Under the pieces are notes generated by a model. It was given only the letters and a program-made list of their open reading frames with translations, did no database searches and had not been told where the DNA came from. Position numbers and translations under genes: made by a program. A stretch of DNA of 35,059 bases, from NCBI GenBank assembly GCA_019115805.1, contig DXCW01000047.1:1-35059 (forward strand), written 5' to 3'. Below are positions 16,190 through 24,962 of the stretch, one piece after another. This DNA comes from Candidatus Sphingobacterium stercorigallinarum. Its GTDB lineage: Bacteria > Bacteroidota > Bacteroidia > Sphingobacteriales > Sphingobacteriaceae. Within the stretch, counting starts at the first letter, position 1. The number at the start of each line of letters is the position of its first letter.

Positions 16190-17302
16190 TTAATTCGTAA
16201 GTTGATTCAACAAGAGGTTGACGCGATCCAGCTGCGTCTCGTCTTCAGCCTTTTCATAGAAGAGAGCTAATGATTTGAGGGCATTGATTTCATAAGGTTT
16301 AATCTCATTCGCTTTCAAAAGGTGATCCTGCGCGGCGGATTGTGCATCGTAATTATCGGGTGCAGTTAAAAAAGCACCCAGATGAATGAGCCCTAAGGCT
16401 AGGTTGGATTCATAGTTATTCGGATCCAAGTGCAGCACTTGCTGGTAATACTTTTTCGCCAGCTCTACGTTACCGGCATTTTCGTTTGCATAGCCTGCCA
16501 GATAATTCAAATCTATATTTTCAGGTTCCAAGTTAATTGCCTCTTCGATGATAGGTACAATCGAGTCGAAAGCGTCATTCTTCGCATACTTATCGATCAA
16601 AAGAAACAGCAAGTCCTTATCCTCTGGAAATTTTGTTCGTCCATCTTCTAGCGTTGATAGCGCCAGCTGCGATTCGCCCACTTGATCGTACAGATTGGCC
16701 AGCTCAATAGTTTGTGGAGCCGTCATATCGCCCGCCTCCAGTATCGCATCATAGTACGCAATTGCCTCTTCGGTTTTTCCCGCCTTTGTTGCCAAGAGGG
16801 CCAAGTTATAGGTGACATCAGAACTTCGAGCTCCGAGTTCATCTACTTGATTAAAGTCTGCGTATGCCCGCTCAAAATCGCCTTGTTCCAGTGACTTATT
16901 CGCGCGAAAAATCAGTGCGGCTGCGAGATTCTGCGTAACGTAACTTAATTCCCCTGGATAACCGTCACGATCCCGCTCATCAATTTTCGATAAGGTTTCA
17001 TACGTGAGGTCAATCGGATCCATATTCAATTCAATGCTACGCGCCGAGTCGGCATAAGCTAAAGAACTCAAAACCATCGCACGTAACACATTGACTCGGG
17101 TTCTTGAAGAGTCCCTCTTGGTTTTGTACACCTTCTCAATCTGCTTCCGTGCCTCATCCAGATTTTTAACATCACCGGTTTGCGTATACAGGGCAAACGC
17201 ATTGCTCGCCTCTTTATACGCTGACTGGGCATAGGTTTCTCCGACGCCTATCAGCATCAATACACCTATGAGCAGATAAATGATCTTATTCTTCTTCTTC
17301 AT
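16190..17302 (-). CDS. Secreted tetratricopeptide-repeat protein
   Basis: 370 aa from the ATG giving [15 protein letters not shown], a start that places a Sec signal peptide (residues 1-25, ending TYAQ) at the N-terminus; an upstream in-frame start at 17341 would bury the signal. The mature region is TPR-like throughout, including [20 protein letters not shown] and [19 protein letters not shown]. The first 17 nt overlap the 3' end of gyrA in another frame, which implies co-transcription and possibly coupled translation with gyrase. The next gene, a related TPR protein, follows after 20 bp. A periplasmic scaffold role is likely; nothing in the sequence gives a specific function. Confidence 0.85.
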   Translation of the reverse strand: MKKKNKIIYLLIGVLMLIGVGETYAQSAYKEASNAFALYTQTGDVKNLDEARKQIEKVYKTKRDSSRTRVNVLRAMVLSSLAYADSARSIELNMDPIDLTYETLSKIDERDRDGYPGELSYVTQNLAAALIFRANKSLEQGDFERAYADFNQVDELGARSSDVTYNLALLATKAGKTEEAIAYYDAILEAGDMTAPQTIELANLYDQVGESQLALSTLEDGRTKFPEDKDLLFLLIDKYAKNDAFDSIVPIIEEAINLEPENIDLNYLAGYANENAGNVELAKKYYQQVLHLDPNNYESNLALGLIHLGAFLTAPDNYDAQSAAQDHLLKANEIKPYEINALKSLALFYEKAEDETQLDRVNLLLNQLTN

Positions 17303-19832
17303 TCTTCGTACTTGTTGAATCCTGATCGGTCGAATTTTCAACTTCCTCGATCTCTTCTTCTTCCTGACGTTCTACTTTCGTTACAGAAGCGATTTCATCC
17401 GCATCTTTCAATGTGATCAATTTCACCCCTTGCGTTGCACGTCCCATTACACGAAGGCTCTCCACACCGATGCGAATCACAATTCCCGATTTGTTAATAA
17501 TCATCAAATCGTCTTCGTCGGTAACACCTTTGATGGCGACGAGCTGACCTGTTTTATCGGTAATATTGATGGTCTTAACTCCCTTACCGCCTCGATTGGT
17601 TATCCGGTAATCATCGATATCTGTACGTTTACCGAAGCCTTTTTCGGACACGACCAAAACGGTTGTTTCTTTATCATTAACACTAATCATGCCAACAACC
17701 TCGTCCTTTTCATGCGCCAAGCTGATTCCTCGAACTCCGGCAGCAGTCCGCCCCATTGGTCTGACAGTCGACTCATTAAAACGGATCGCACGCCCAGAAC
17801 GAAGTGCCATGACAATTTCACTTTCGCCATTGGTCAGGGTGGCTTCTAAGAGCTGATCGCCTTCGTTGATATGGATTGCATTTATACCATTGGCTCTTGG
17901 CCTAGAATAAGCCTCCAAGGACGTTTTCTTGATGGTGCCTTTTTTAGTACACATGATGATGAAGTTATTCTCCAGATACTCTTGATCCTTCAAGTTCTTC
18001 ACCTTAATAAAGGCTTTAATCTTTTCGTCTTTCGGGACGTTGATGATATTCTGTAACGCCCGTCCTCTTGAGGTCCGACTGCCTTCAGGAATTTCAAAGG
18101 CTCGTAACCAGAAACAGCGCCCGCTTTCGGTAAACAGCAACAAATAGTTGTGAGCAGTAGCCGTAATGATGTGCTCGGTAAAGTCTTCATCGCGAGTCGT
18201 AGAGCCAATTGCCCCTTTACCACCTCGGCCTTGGCGTCGATAATCAGAGAGCGGGGTACGCTTGACGTAACTGTTGTGTGATATGGTTATGACGACGTCC
18301 TCGTCATCAATGAAGTCTTCCATCCGCATGTCCTCAGCCGAATGAACGATCTGTGAACGACGTTCATCTCCGAACTTTTCCTTGACCTCGAGTAGCTCGT
18401 CCTTGATAATCTGCATCCGAAGGTCCTCATTGGCCAACACATCTTTCAAGTATTCGATGGTTTTCATCAATTCGGCATATTCATCTTTGATTTTATCTCG
18501 CTCTAGTCCTGTTAGGCGTCTCAACGTCATGTCCAAGATGGCGCGTGCCTGAATATCTGTCAAGCCGAAGCGCTCCATCAAGCCCACACGGGCGTCTTCT
18601 GGAGTCGCGGAACTTCTTATCAATTGAATCACTTCATCCAGATGATCCAGCGCAATGAGATATCCTTCCAAAATATGCGCTCTTTTCTCCGCCTCGTTCA
18701 ACTCATATTTCGTTCTTCGGATAACCACATCGTGACGGTGCTCCACAAACTCATGAATCATATCCTTTAGATTCATCAGTTCAGGCCGCCCCTTAACCAA
18801 AGCGATGTTATTCACTGAAAAAGAAGACTGTAAGGCCGTCATCTTAAACAGATTATTCAACACAACATTTGCATTCGCATCGCGTTTGATATCATAAACG
18901 ATACGAATATCCTTAGCCGATTCATCTTTGATTGCGGAAATTCCTTCAAGCTTCTTTTCCTGAACCAACTCGGCGGTACGCTTAATCATGTCAGCCTTAT
19001 TCACCAGATACGGGATCTCCGTCACCACGATCGTCTCTCGACCATCCTTGCTGGTCTCGATTTCCGCTTTGGCCCGCATCACAATACGGCCGCGACCGGT
19101 TTCGAACGCATCTTTTACGCCAGTATATCCGTAAATCAACCCACCTGTCGGAAAATCTGGCCCCTTCACATGCTCCATCAATTCGCTGATTTCTATATCG
19201 CGATTATCGATATAAGCGATGGTTCCGTCGATGACTTCTGACAGGTTATGCGGCGCCATATTGGTGGCCATACCCACGGCAATTCCTGATGCACCGTTAA
19301 CCAACAGTGCTGGAATCCGAGTCGGCAATACGGTCGGCTCTTGCAAGGAATCATCAAAATTCAACTGAAAATCGACCGTATCTTTGGTGATATCGGCGAG
19401 CATCTCCTCGGTGATCTTACGAAGCCTAGCTTCCGTATAACGCATGGCTGCAGGAGGGTCACCGTCGAGAGAGCCATAGTTCCCCTGCCCATCCACCAAG
19501 GGATATCTAAGGGACCAATCTTGAGCCATCCTCACCATGGTATCGTATACCGATAAGTCTCCATGCGGGTGATACTTACCCAAAACATCACCTACAATAC
19601 GTGCGGATTTCTTATACGGTTTTCCACTGGTAACCCCTAAATCCAACATGCCATAAAGAACCCGTCTGTGAACAGGCTTTAGACCGTCGCGAGCATCGGG
19701 AAGAGCCCGGGACACAATAACTGACATCGAATAATCGATGTAAGCTGATTTCATTTGGTCTTCAATATTAATTGGAATGATCCGATCGCTTGCGGGAAGT
19801 AGGTTGTTTTCGTTTTCTGTTTCTTCAGCCAT
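17286..19832 (-). CDS. gyrA: DNA gyrase subunit A
   Basis: 848 aa. GyrA cuts and rejoins DNA in the A2B2 gyrase that introduces negative supercoils. The winged-helix and tower domains hold the catalytic Tyr132 in [11 protein letters not shown] (E. coli Tyr122, offset 10). The C-terminal beta-pinwheel carries a GyrA box at 534-540 (QGRGGKG), which separates it from ParC. The tail is acidic, ending in four glutamates. The quinolone-determining segment reads [17 protein letters not shown]: Leu93 stands where E. coli has Ser83, while Asp97 (E. coli Asp87) is kept. It heads a run with two TPR genes, the first overlapping its 3' end. A near-consensus -7 element, TATCTTCG, reads on the minus strand at 19901-19894. 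Confidence 0.98.
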   Translation of the reverse strand: MAEETENENNLLPASDRIIPINIEDQMKSAYIDYSMSVIVSRALPDARDGLKPVHRRVLYGMLDLGVTSGKPYKKSARIVGDVLGKYHPHGDLSVYDTMVRMAQDWSLRYPLVDGQGNYGSLDGDPPAAMRYTEARLRKITEEMLADITKDTVDFQLNFDDSLQEPTVLPTRIPALLVNGASGIAVGMATNMAPHNLSEVIDGTIAYIDNRDIEISELMEHVKGPDFPTGGLIYGYTGVKDAFETGRGRIVMRAKAEIETSKDGRETIVVTEIPYLVNKADMIKRTAELVQEKKLEGISAIKDESAKDIRIVYDIKRDANANVVLNNLFKMTALQSSFSVNNIALVKGRPELMNLKDMIHEFVEHRHDVVIRRTKYELNEAEKRAHILEGYLIALDHLDEVIQLIRSSATPEDARVGLMERFGLTDIQARAILDMTLRRLTGLERDKIKDEYAELMKTIEYLKDVLANEDLRMQIIKDELLEVKEKFGDERRSQIVHSAEDMRMEDFIDDEDVVITISHNSYVKRTPLSDYRRQGRGGKGAIGSTTRDEDFTEHIITATAHNYLLLFTESGRCFWLRAFEIPEGSRTSRGRALQNIINVPKDEKIKAFIKVKNLKDQEYLENNFIIMCTKKGTIKKTSLEAYSRPRANGINAIHINEGDQLLEATLTNGESEIVMALRSGRAIRFNESTVRPMGRTAAGVRGISLAHEKDEVVGMISVNDKETTVLVVSEKGFGKRTDIDDYRITNRGGKGVKTINITDKTGQLVAIKGVTDEDDLMIINKSGIVIRIGVESLRVMGRATQGVKLITLKDADEIASVTKVERQEEEEIEEVENSTDQDSTSTKNEEEE

Positions 19833-20175
19833 TATATTTTGGTTTCGATCAATATAATTTAATGCGCGATTCTAGAATAATATGCGCAACAGGCGAAGAT
19901 ACATATTTTTTCGCTTTTTAGTGGCTTTTCGGGCGATTAAAAATATCCACAACACCACGATTTTCGACAGTATTAACGGGTTACGAACTACATAAACTCA
20001 ACCGTTTTCAATATAAATATCATAGCAAATAAAGTATAACATTAAAATAATGCAAACAAATACCGATTCTGCTTTAAAATTTTTCAAAAATGTTTTACCT
20101 TTGGGCATTCAGGAAAAGATCAATCGTTTGTTTTGCATTCAATTGATTGATTAACAATTAATTAAAAAAAATCCA
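19833..20175. other. Divergent intergenic region between gyrA and serC
   Basis: 343 bp, AT-rich. It holds the candidate serC promoter (TACCTTTG, 20096-20103) and a weaker gyrA candidate (TATCTTCG on the minus strand, 19901-19894). One DnaA-box-like 9-mer (ATATCCACA, 19943-19951) is isolated. No small gene, RNA gene or riboswitch-like structure is seen. Confidence 0.6.
20096..20103 (+). promoter_or_regulatory. Candidate -7 element for serC-serA
   Basis: TACCTTTG is an exact match to TAnnTTTG. The upstream TTT at 20073-20075 sits at the right distance for a -33 element but is not TTG. The implied leader is about 65 nt and AT-rich. Confidence 0.45.
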
Positions 20176-21243
20176 ATGAAACATAATTTCGGCGCAGGAC
20201 CATGTGTCTTACCTAAAGAAGTATTTGAGGAAGCTTCACGGGCGGTGATAGATTTCAACGAAACAGGATTATCTATCCTAGAAATATCGCACCGTTCGAA
20301 GGAATTCGAAGCCGTAAACACCGAGGCCGAGCGTCTGGTTAGGGAGCTTTTGAACGTCCCTCAGAACTATTCGGTTCTATTTCTTCAAGGTGGAGCTACA
20401 CAACAATTTGCGATGGTTCCTTTAAATTTACTCCCAGAAGGAGGACGAGCCGTTTATCTGGACACGGGTGTGTGGGCCACCAAGGCCACTAAAGAAGCCA
20501 AAAAGCTTGGGCATATCGATACGATTGCCTCCTCTAGTGACCGCAATTACAACTATATTCCGAAAGATTTCACCGTTCCTGCTGATGCGGCTTACTTCCA
20601 TTACACATCGAACAATACGATTTATGGAACCGAGTCCTTTGCTACTCCCGCATCACCCATCCCCACGGTAGTGGATATGTCATCGGACATTTTTAGTCGA
20701 AAAATAAACATTGCAGAGTACGACCTTATCTATGCAGGTGCACAAAAAAACCTAGGACCGGCAGGCGCAACTTTGGTGATCATTAAAGACGACCTGTTCG
20801 GTAAGTCGGGCAGATCCATTCCAAATATCTGGAATTATGAAGCCCATGCCAAGGCGAAGTCAATGCTCAATACGCCACCCGTCTTCGCTATATATGTGTC
20901 ATTGCTAAATCTCCGCTGGTTAAAAGCCAAGGGCGGTATCGAAGTAATCGAACAAGAAAATATCATCAAGGCGCGTACCCTATATGAGGAAATTGAACGA
21001 AACCCATTCTTCAAGGGCACAGCAGCTGTAGAGGATCGCTCCCGAATGAACATCACTTTTGTGATGGAAAATGCGGACCTAGAGGCGGCCTTTTTATCAC
21101 TGGCCAACGAAAGAAATCTCGTAGGAATTAAAGGACACCGGTCGGTGGGCGGTTTCCGTGCATCCATCTACAATGCGCTGACGATTTCCTCAATCAACGC
21201 GTTAGTAGACACGATGAGAGAATTCGAAGAACAGAACAAATAA
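20176..21243 (+). CDS. serC: Phosphoserine aminotransferase
   Basis: 355 aa, a PLP enzyme of aminotransferase class V that converts 3-phosphohydroxypyruvate and glutamate to phosphoserine and 2-oxoglutarate in the cytoplasm. The N-terminus NFGAGPCVLP is diagnostic. LQGGATQQFAMVP (70-82) contributes to the cofactor phosphate site, and the PLP-binding lysine is Lys191 in AGAQKNLGPAG. The C-terminus holds the GIKGHRSVGGFRASIYNA segment that binds substrate. In many bacteria the same enzyme also serves pyridoxine synthesis. It is followed after 9 bp by serA, so two of the three steps of serine synthesis are together; serB is not in view. Confidence 0.97.
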   Translation: MKHNFGAGPCVLPKEVFEEASRAVIDFNETGLSILEISHRSKEFEAVNTEAERLVRELLNVPQNYSVLFLQGGATQQFAMVPLNLLPEGGRAVYLDTGVWATKATKEAKKLGHIDTIASSSDRNYNYIPKDFTVPADAAYFHYTSNNTIYGTESFATPASPIPTVVDMSSDIFSRKINIAEYDLIYAGAQKNLGPAGATLVIIKDDLFGKSGRSIPNIWNYEAHAKAKSMLNTPPVFAIYVSLLNLRWLKAKGGIEVIEQENIIKARTLYEEIERNPFFKGTAAVEDRSRMNITFVMENADLEAAFLSLANERNLVGIKGHRSVGGFRASIYNALTISSINALVDTMREFEEQNK

Positions 21244-21252
21244 TAAAACAAC

Positions 21253-22197
21253 ATGAAGATTTTAGCTAACGATGGAATCGACCCGATCGGCAAACAACTA
21301 TTGGAAGATGCCGGTTTTCAGGTCGACACTACCCATATTCCGCAAGACGAATTAGTCGACAAGCTCAACCAATATGATGCCATTACTGTACGTAGCGCAA
21401 CGAAAGTCAGACAAGCCTTAATCGATGCCTGTCCGAACCTTAAAGTGATCGCTAGGGGTGGCGTTGGACTGGACAACATCGATGTTGCATACGCGCAATC
21501 CAAAGGCATTAAAGTAGTCAACACACCTGCCGCATCTTCCCATTCTGTCGCAGAGCTCGTATTCGCCCACCTGTTAACCGGTGTTCGGTTTCTTTATGAT
21601 TCGAATCGCAAAATGCCTCTTGAAGGGGATCGTAATTTTGCGGCGCTGAAAAAAGCGTATGCAAAAGGAAGCGAGCTTCAAGGCAAAACGCTGGGCGTTG
21701 TCGGGTTTGGACGCATTGGGCGGGAAACTGCAAAAATCGCTCTGGGCCTAGGAATGAACGTCCTCTACACGGACTTGTTTACGGGTCCCGAAACCCTATC
21801 CCTTACGTTCAGTGGTGCAGTGACTGTGGATATCCCGATTACTCAGGTGGAGTTGCCGGACCTATTCAGCCAAGCGGATTTTATCTCCATCCATGTGCCG
21901 TTTACCGATAAGCCGGTAATCGGAGCAGAGGAGTTCGAATTACTCAAAGACGGTGTAGGCCTGGTCAATGCCTCGCGCGGCGGAGTAATTGAAGAGAGCG
22001 CCCTTATTGCAGCCTTAGACAGCGGAAAAGTAGCCTTCGCTGCCTTGGATGTATTCGATGATGAACCGACACCTAAGGCCGCCATTTTGCAACATCCGCG
22101 CATTTCATTAACGCCACACATCGGCGCTGCAACCGTAGAGGCCCAGCAACGAATCGGCGCAGAATTAGCCGAATTGCTAATTGCCAACTTGCGCTAA
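21253..22197 (+). CDS. serA: D-3-phosphoglycerate dehydrogenase, short form
   Basis: 314 aa, a D-2-hydroxyacid dehydrogenase. The NAD-binding fingerprint GVVGFGRIG is at 148-156, and the catalytic triad can be placed as Arg242 (ASRGGV), Glu271 (DDEPTP) and His289 (LTPHIGAA). The substrate loop ARGGVGLDNID (68-78) fits 3-phosphoglycerate dehydrogenase. The protein stops after the nucleotide-binding and catalytic domains, with no ACT or intervening regulatory domain, so classical serine feedback inhibition through an ACT domain is not expected. Its place 9 bp after serC supports the serine-pathway assignment over other hydroxyacid dehydrogenases. A strong terminator follows at 22248-22289. Confidence 0.93.
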   Translation: MKILANDGIDPIGKQLLEDAGFQVDTTHIPQDELVDKLNQYDAITVRSATKVRQALIDACPNLKVIARGGVGLDNIDVAYAQSKGIKVVNTPAASSHSVAELVFAHLLTGVRFLYDSNRKMPLEGDRNFAALKKAYAKGSELQGKTLGVVGFGRIGRETAKIALGLGMNVLYTDLFTGPETLSLTFSGAVTVDIPITQVELPDLFSQADFISIHVPFTDKPVIGAEEFELLKDGVGLVNASRGGVIEESALIAALDSGKVAFAALDVFDDEPTPKAAILQHPRISLTPHIGAATVEAQQRIGAELAELLIANLR

Positions 22198-22247
22198 TAG
22201 ATCGATACTTTTCCCAAAATACAAGCGTCCACGACGCGAATCCATTT

Positions 22248-22289
22248 ATGCGGCACACAAGCTTTCATCAGAATTGTGCCGCATTTTTA
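22248..22289 (+). terminator. Intrinsic terminator after serC-serA
   Basis: A perfect 10-bp stem ATGCGGCACA / TGTGCCGCAT with a 17-nt loop runs into TTTTATT. Confidence 0.9.
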
Positions 22290-22339
22290 TTAAAAAAGTT
22301 TATATTCACACCCTTTAAAATACAAGACGTTAATTAGCT

Positions 22340-23653
22340 ATGAAAATTCTCAAATTCGGTGGTACGTCAGTTGGAAGCGCCGATCGTATTCAAAGTCTCT
22401 TGGATATCGTGAACCCTTCGGAACGCCAAATCGTGGTGTTATCAGCTGTAGCAGGCACAACGAATGCCTTGGTTGAAATATCCAGCGCATTTTTAAACGG
22501 TAAAAAGGAGGAAGCAAAGGAACTCATAATCGATCTCAAAGAAAAATACGAGCAATTGATTCACGACCTTTTTAAAACGGATACGGGACGAAAACAGGGC
22601 AAGGAGCTGATTGATTATCATTTTAATCTAATCGCGTCGCTTTCTAATGACCTGTTTACACCTACCGAAGAAAAGATCATTTTAGCTCAAGGGGAATTGT
22701 TATCGACAACGCTGTGGCACTTTCATCTGAGTGAAAAGGGCATTCCTTCGGTACTGCTACCTGCGCTTGATTTTATGAAAATCGACGAAGACAACGAGCC
22801 GGTGATTCCCTATATCAAAGAGAAATTAGAACAGCTCCTGGCACAAACACCAGACAACACCCTGTACATCAGTCAAGGCTATATTTGTAGAAACGCATTT
22901 GGTGAAATTGACAATCTGAGAAGAGGCGGATCCGATTATACCGCATCGCTCATCGGTTCGGCAATACAAGCTGATGAAATACAGATTTGGACGGATATTG
23001 ATGGCATGCACAATAACGATCCGCGTGTAGTCAGCACCACCAAACCGATCGCCGAACTGAGTTTTGATGAAGCCGCTGAACTTGCTTACTTCGGCGCCAA
23101 AATATTACATCCGCAAAGCGTCTTTCCAGCGCAGCGGTATAAAGTTCCGGTACGCTTGTTAAACACACTGGATCCCAACGCCAAGGGCACCCTCATTTCC
23201 GAACGTGGCGGTCCAGCCGGCACGATACGCGCCATTGCGGCCAAGGACGGCATTACAGCCATACATATCCACTCATCGAGAATGTTATTAGCGTATGGAT
23301 TTCTGAGACGTATTTTCGAAATCTTTGAACGGTACAAAACACCGATTGACATGATCACCACCTCCGAGGTGGCGGTTTCGCTCACCATTGACAACACCAG
23401 TAATTTAGACGACATTGTTCGGGAGGTTGAAGATTTCGGCCGGGTAAGCGTAGATCTTGACCAAACGATTGTTTGTGTCGTGGGCGACTTCAGCGCAAAT
23501 CGACACGGGTATGCCGCCCGGGTACTCGACGCAATCAAGCACCTGCCTATCCGTATGGTTTCCTATGGTGGCTCAGACTACAACGTATCGATACTACTGG
23601 ATAACGAGCATAAAATTGAAGCACTGCGTTCATTACACAATAGAATTTTTTAG
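22340..23653 (+). CDS. lysC: Aspartate kinase
   Basis: 437 aa monofunctional aspartokinase, the first step of the aspartate pathway to lysine, DAP, threonine and methionine. The amino-acid-kinase domain begins with KFGGTSVGSADRIQ (residues 5-18), contains the RRGGSDYTASLIG nucleotide-site loop and IWTDIDGMHNNDPR. The last 140 residues form tandem ACT domains (IHIHSSRML..., SEVAVSLTIDN..., VVGDFSA), so allosteric control by an end product is expected. No homoserine dehydrogenase domain is fused. lysA starts 4 bp after the stop, which points to a lysine/DAP operon. The 142-bp upstream region holds the serA terminator but no structure I recognise as a lysine riboswitch. Confidence 0.95.
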   Translation: MKILKFGGTSVGSADRIQSLLDIVNPSERQIVVLSAVAGTTNALVEISSAFLNGKKEEAKELIIDLKEKYEQLIHDLFKTDTGRKQGKELIDYHFNLIASLSNDLFTPTEEKIILAQGELLSTTLWHFHLSEKGIPSVLLPALDFMKIDEDNEPVIPYIKEKLEQLLAQTPDNTLYISQGYICRNAFGEIDNLRRGGSDYTASLIGSAIQADEIQIWTDIDGMHNNDPRVVSTTKPIAELSFDEAAELAYFGAKILHPQSVFPAQRYKVPVRLLNTLDPNAKGTLISERGGPAGTIRAIAAKDGITAIHIHSSRMLLAYGFLRRIFEIFERYKTPIDMITTSEVAVSLTIDNTSNLDDIVREVEDFGRVSVDLDQTIVCVVGDFSANRHGYAARVLDAIKHLPIRMVSYGGSDYNVSILLDNEHKIEALRSLHNRIF

Positions 23654-23657
23654 GGGA

Positions 23658-24830
23658 ATGAATATACATCAAATCGATTCACAACAACTTAATAACAAGC
23701 AAACGCCCTTCTACTATTATGATTTACAGCTGTTGAATGAGACGATAGCCAGCGTGAAGAGAGCGGCAGACAGGCGGGGATTTCACGTGCATTATGCATT
23801 GAAGGCAAACTTCAATAAACGAATAGTAAAACACATTCAGTCAGCCGGTTTTGGCGCGGACTGCGTTAGCGGAAATGAAGTGCAATTCGCCATTGACAAT
23901 GGATTTCCTGCATCCCAAATTACGTTCGCTGGCGCCGGTAAATCTGATGCAGAAATTCGTACCGCTTTGCAACACAAAATCTTCGCGTTTAACGTCGAAT
24001 CCATTCAGGAACTAGAGGTTATCAATGAACTGGCCGGGGAATCGGGGGTAACGGCCCATGTGTCGCTTCGAATCAACCCAAATGTAGATGCACACACACA
24101 CCATTACATCACCACCGGTTTGGATGAAAATAAATTTGGGGTTCCGAATTCAGAATTGGAACAAGCTGCCGCCGTTTTACGGAATTGTGCGCACATCCAA
24201 CTGCTCGGTCTTCATTTTCATGTCGGTTCACAAATCACAGACATGAATGTTTTTAAAAGTTTATGTGTGAAGGTAAACGAATGGAAAAATTGGTTCGAGG
24301 AACGCGGAACGCAAATTAAGGTATTGAACGTAGGAGGGGGGCTCGGGGTGGACTACCACCAGCCCGATGAACAACCTATCGCGGACTTCGAAGCTTATTT
24401 TGAGGTTTTCGATAAATTTTTAGAGCGTGAGTCTTACCAGGAAGTACATTTTGAACTGGGGCGGGCACTGGTGGCGCAATGCGGCACGCTAGTTAGCCGG
24501 GTATTGTATACCAAAAGTGGTGTAAAAACCAATTTTTTAGTGCTTGACGCCGGGATGACAGAGTTGATGCGTCCTGCTTTATACCAAGCGTACCACAAGA
24601 TCGAAAAGATAGGCGCACTTCCCGATAGCACACCCATCAACTACGATGTTGTAGGTCCAATTTGCGAAAGTTCTGATTGCTTCGGAAAGAACGTGAGTTT
24701 GCCAAGCGCTCAACGCGGGGATCTTATTGCTATTCGAACGGCTGGCGCGTATGGTGAGGTGATGGCTTCAGGCTACAATCTCCGCAACGAAATTCGATAC
24801 GTATATTCCGACGAAATCGGCCATTCTTAA
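23658..24830 (+). CDS. lysA: Diaminopimelate decarboxylase
   Basis: 390 aa from the ATG at 23658, 4 bp after lysC; the open frame extends further upstream inside lysC but that part is not coding. It decarboxylates meso-diaminopimelate to lysine using PLP. The fold type III barrel carries the PLP lysine Lys49 in HYALKANFN, the phosphate-binding GGGLGVDYH loop, and the C-terminal GPICESSDCFG and RTAGAYGEVMASGYN motifs that bind cofactor and substrate across the dimer. The length is slightly short of the 400-420 typical for LysA but all motifs are present. Context with lysC supports lysine synthesis rather than an ornithine or arginine decarboxylase. Confidence 0.95.
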   Translation: MNIHQIDSQQLNNKQTPFYYYDLQLLNETIASVKRAADRRGFHVHYALKANFNKRIVKHIQSAGFGADCVSGNEVQFAIDNGFPASQITFAGAGKSDAEIRTALQHKIFAFNVESIQELEVINELAGESGVTAHVSLRINPNVDAHTHHYITTGLDENKFGVPNSELEQAAAVLRNCAHIQLLGLHFHVGSQITDMNVFKSLCVKVNEWKNWFEERGTQIKVLNVGGGLGVDYHQPDEQPIADFEAYFEVFDKFLERESYQEVHFELGRALVAQCGTLVSRVLYTKSGVKTNFLVLDAGMTELMRPALYQAYHKIEKIGALPDSTPINYDVVGPICESSDCFGKNVSLPSAQRGDLIAIRTAGAYGEVMASGYNLRNEIRYVYSDEIGHS

Positions 24831-24845
24831 ACGGAAATTGACAAA

Positions 24846-24887
24846 CGCGGGAGATCGAGAATGCGCTCCCGCGCTTCCTCTGTTTTT
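24846..24887 (+). terminator. Possible terminator after lysC-lysA
   Basis: An 8-bp GC-rich perfect stem CGCGGGAG / CTCCCGCG (24846-24853 and 24866-24873) with a 12-nt loop. The T run (24883-24887) comes about 9 nt after the stem, so efficiency is doubtful. Confidence 0.45.
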
Positions 24888-24962
24888 AAAGAATTTCCTG
24901 CCACGCTTGGACACATGCTGCAGATATTGTTATATTGCCAAGACGAACCAAGCGATACCCGT

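Noticed and set aside
19943-19951. DnaA-box-like ATATCCACA between gyrA and serC, considered as a sign of a replication origin
   Set aside because: It is a single near-match with no cluster, and no dnaA, dnaN or unwinding element is nearby.
22198-22339. Leader of lysC considered as a lysine riboswitch
   Set aside because: Most of the 142 bp is the serA terminator; the remaining sequence is too short and lacks the conserved aptamer helices.
23457-23657. Upstream extension of the lysA frame
   Set aside because: It lies in another frame inside the lysC ACT domain, and the true LysA N-terminus starts at the ATG 4 bp after lysC.
24861-24962. Upstream extension of the sulfatase frame
   Set aside because: It would bury the signal peptide, and it overlaps the hairpin after lysA.
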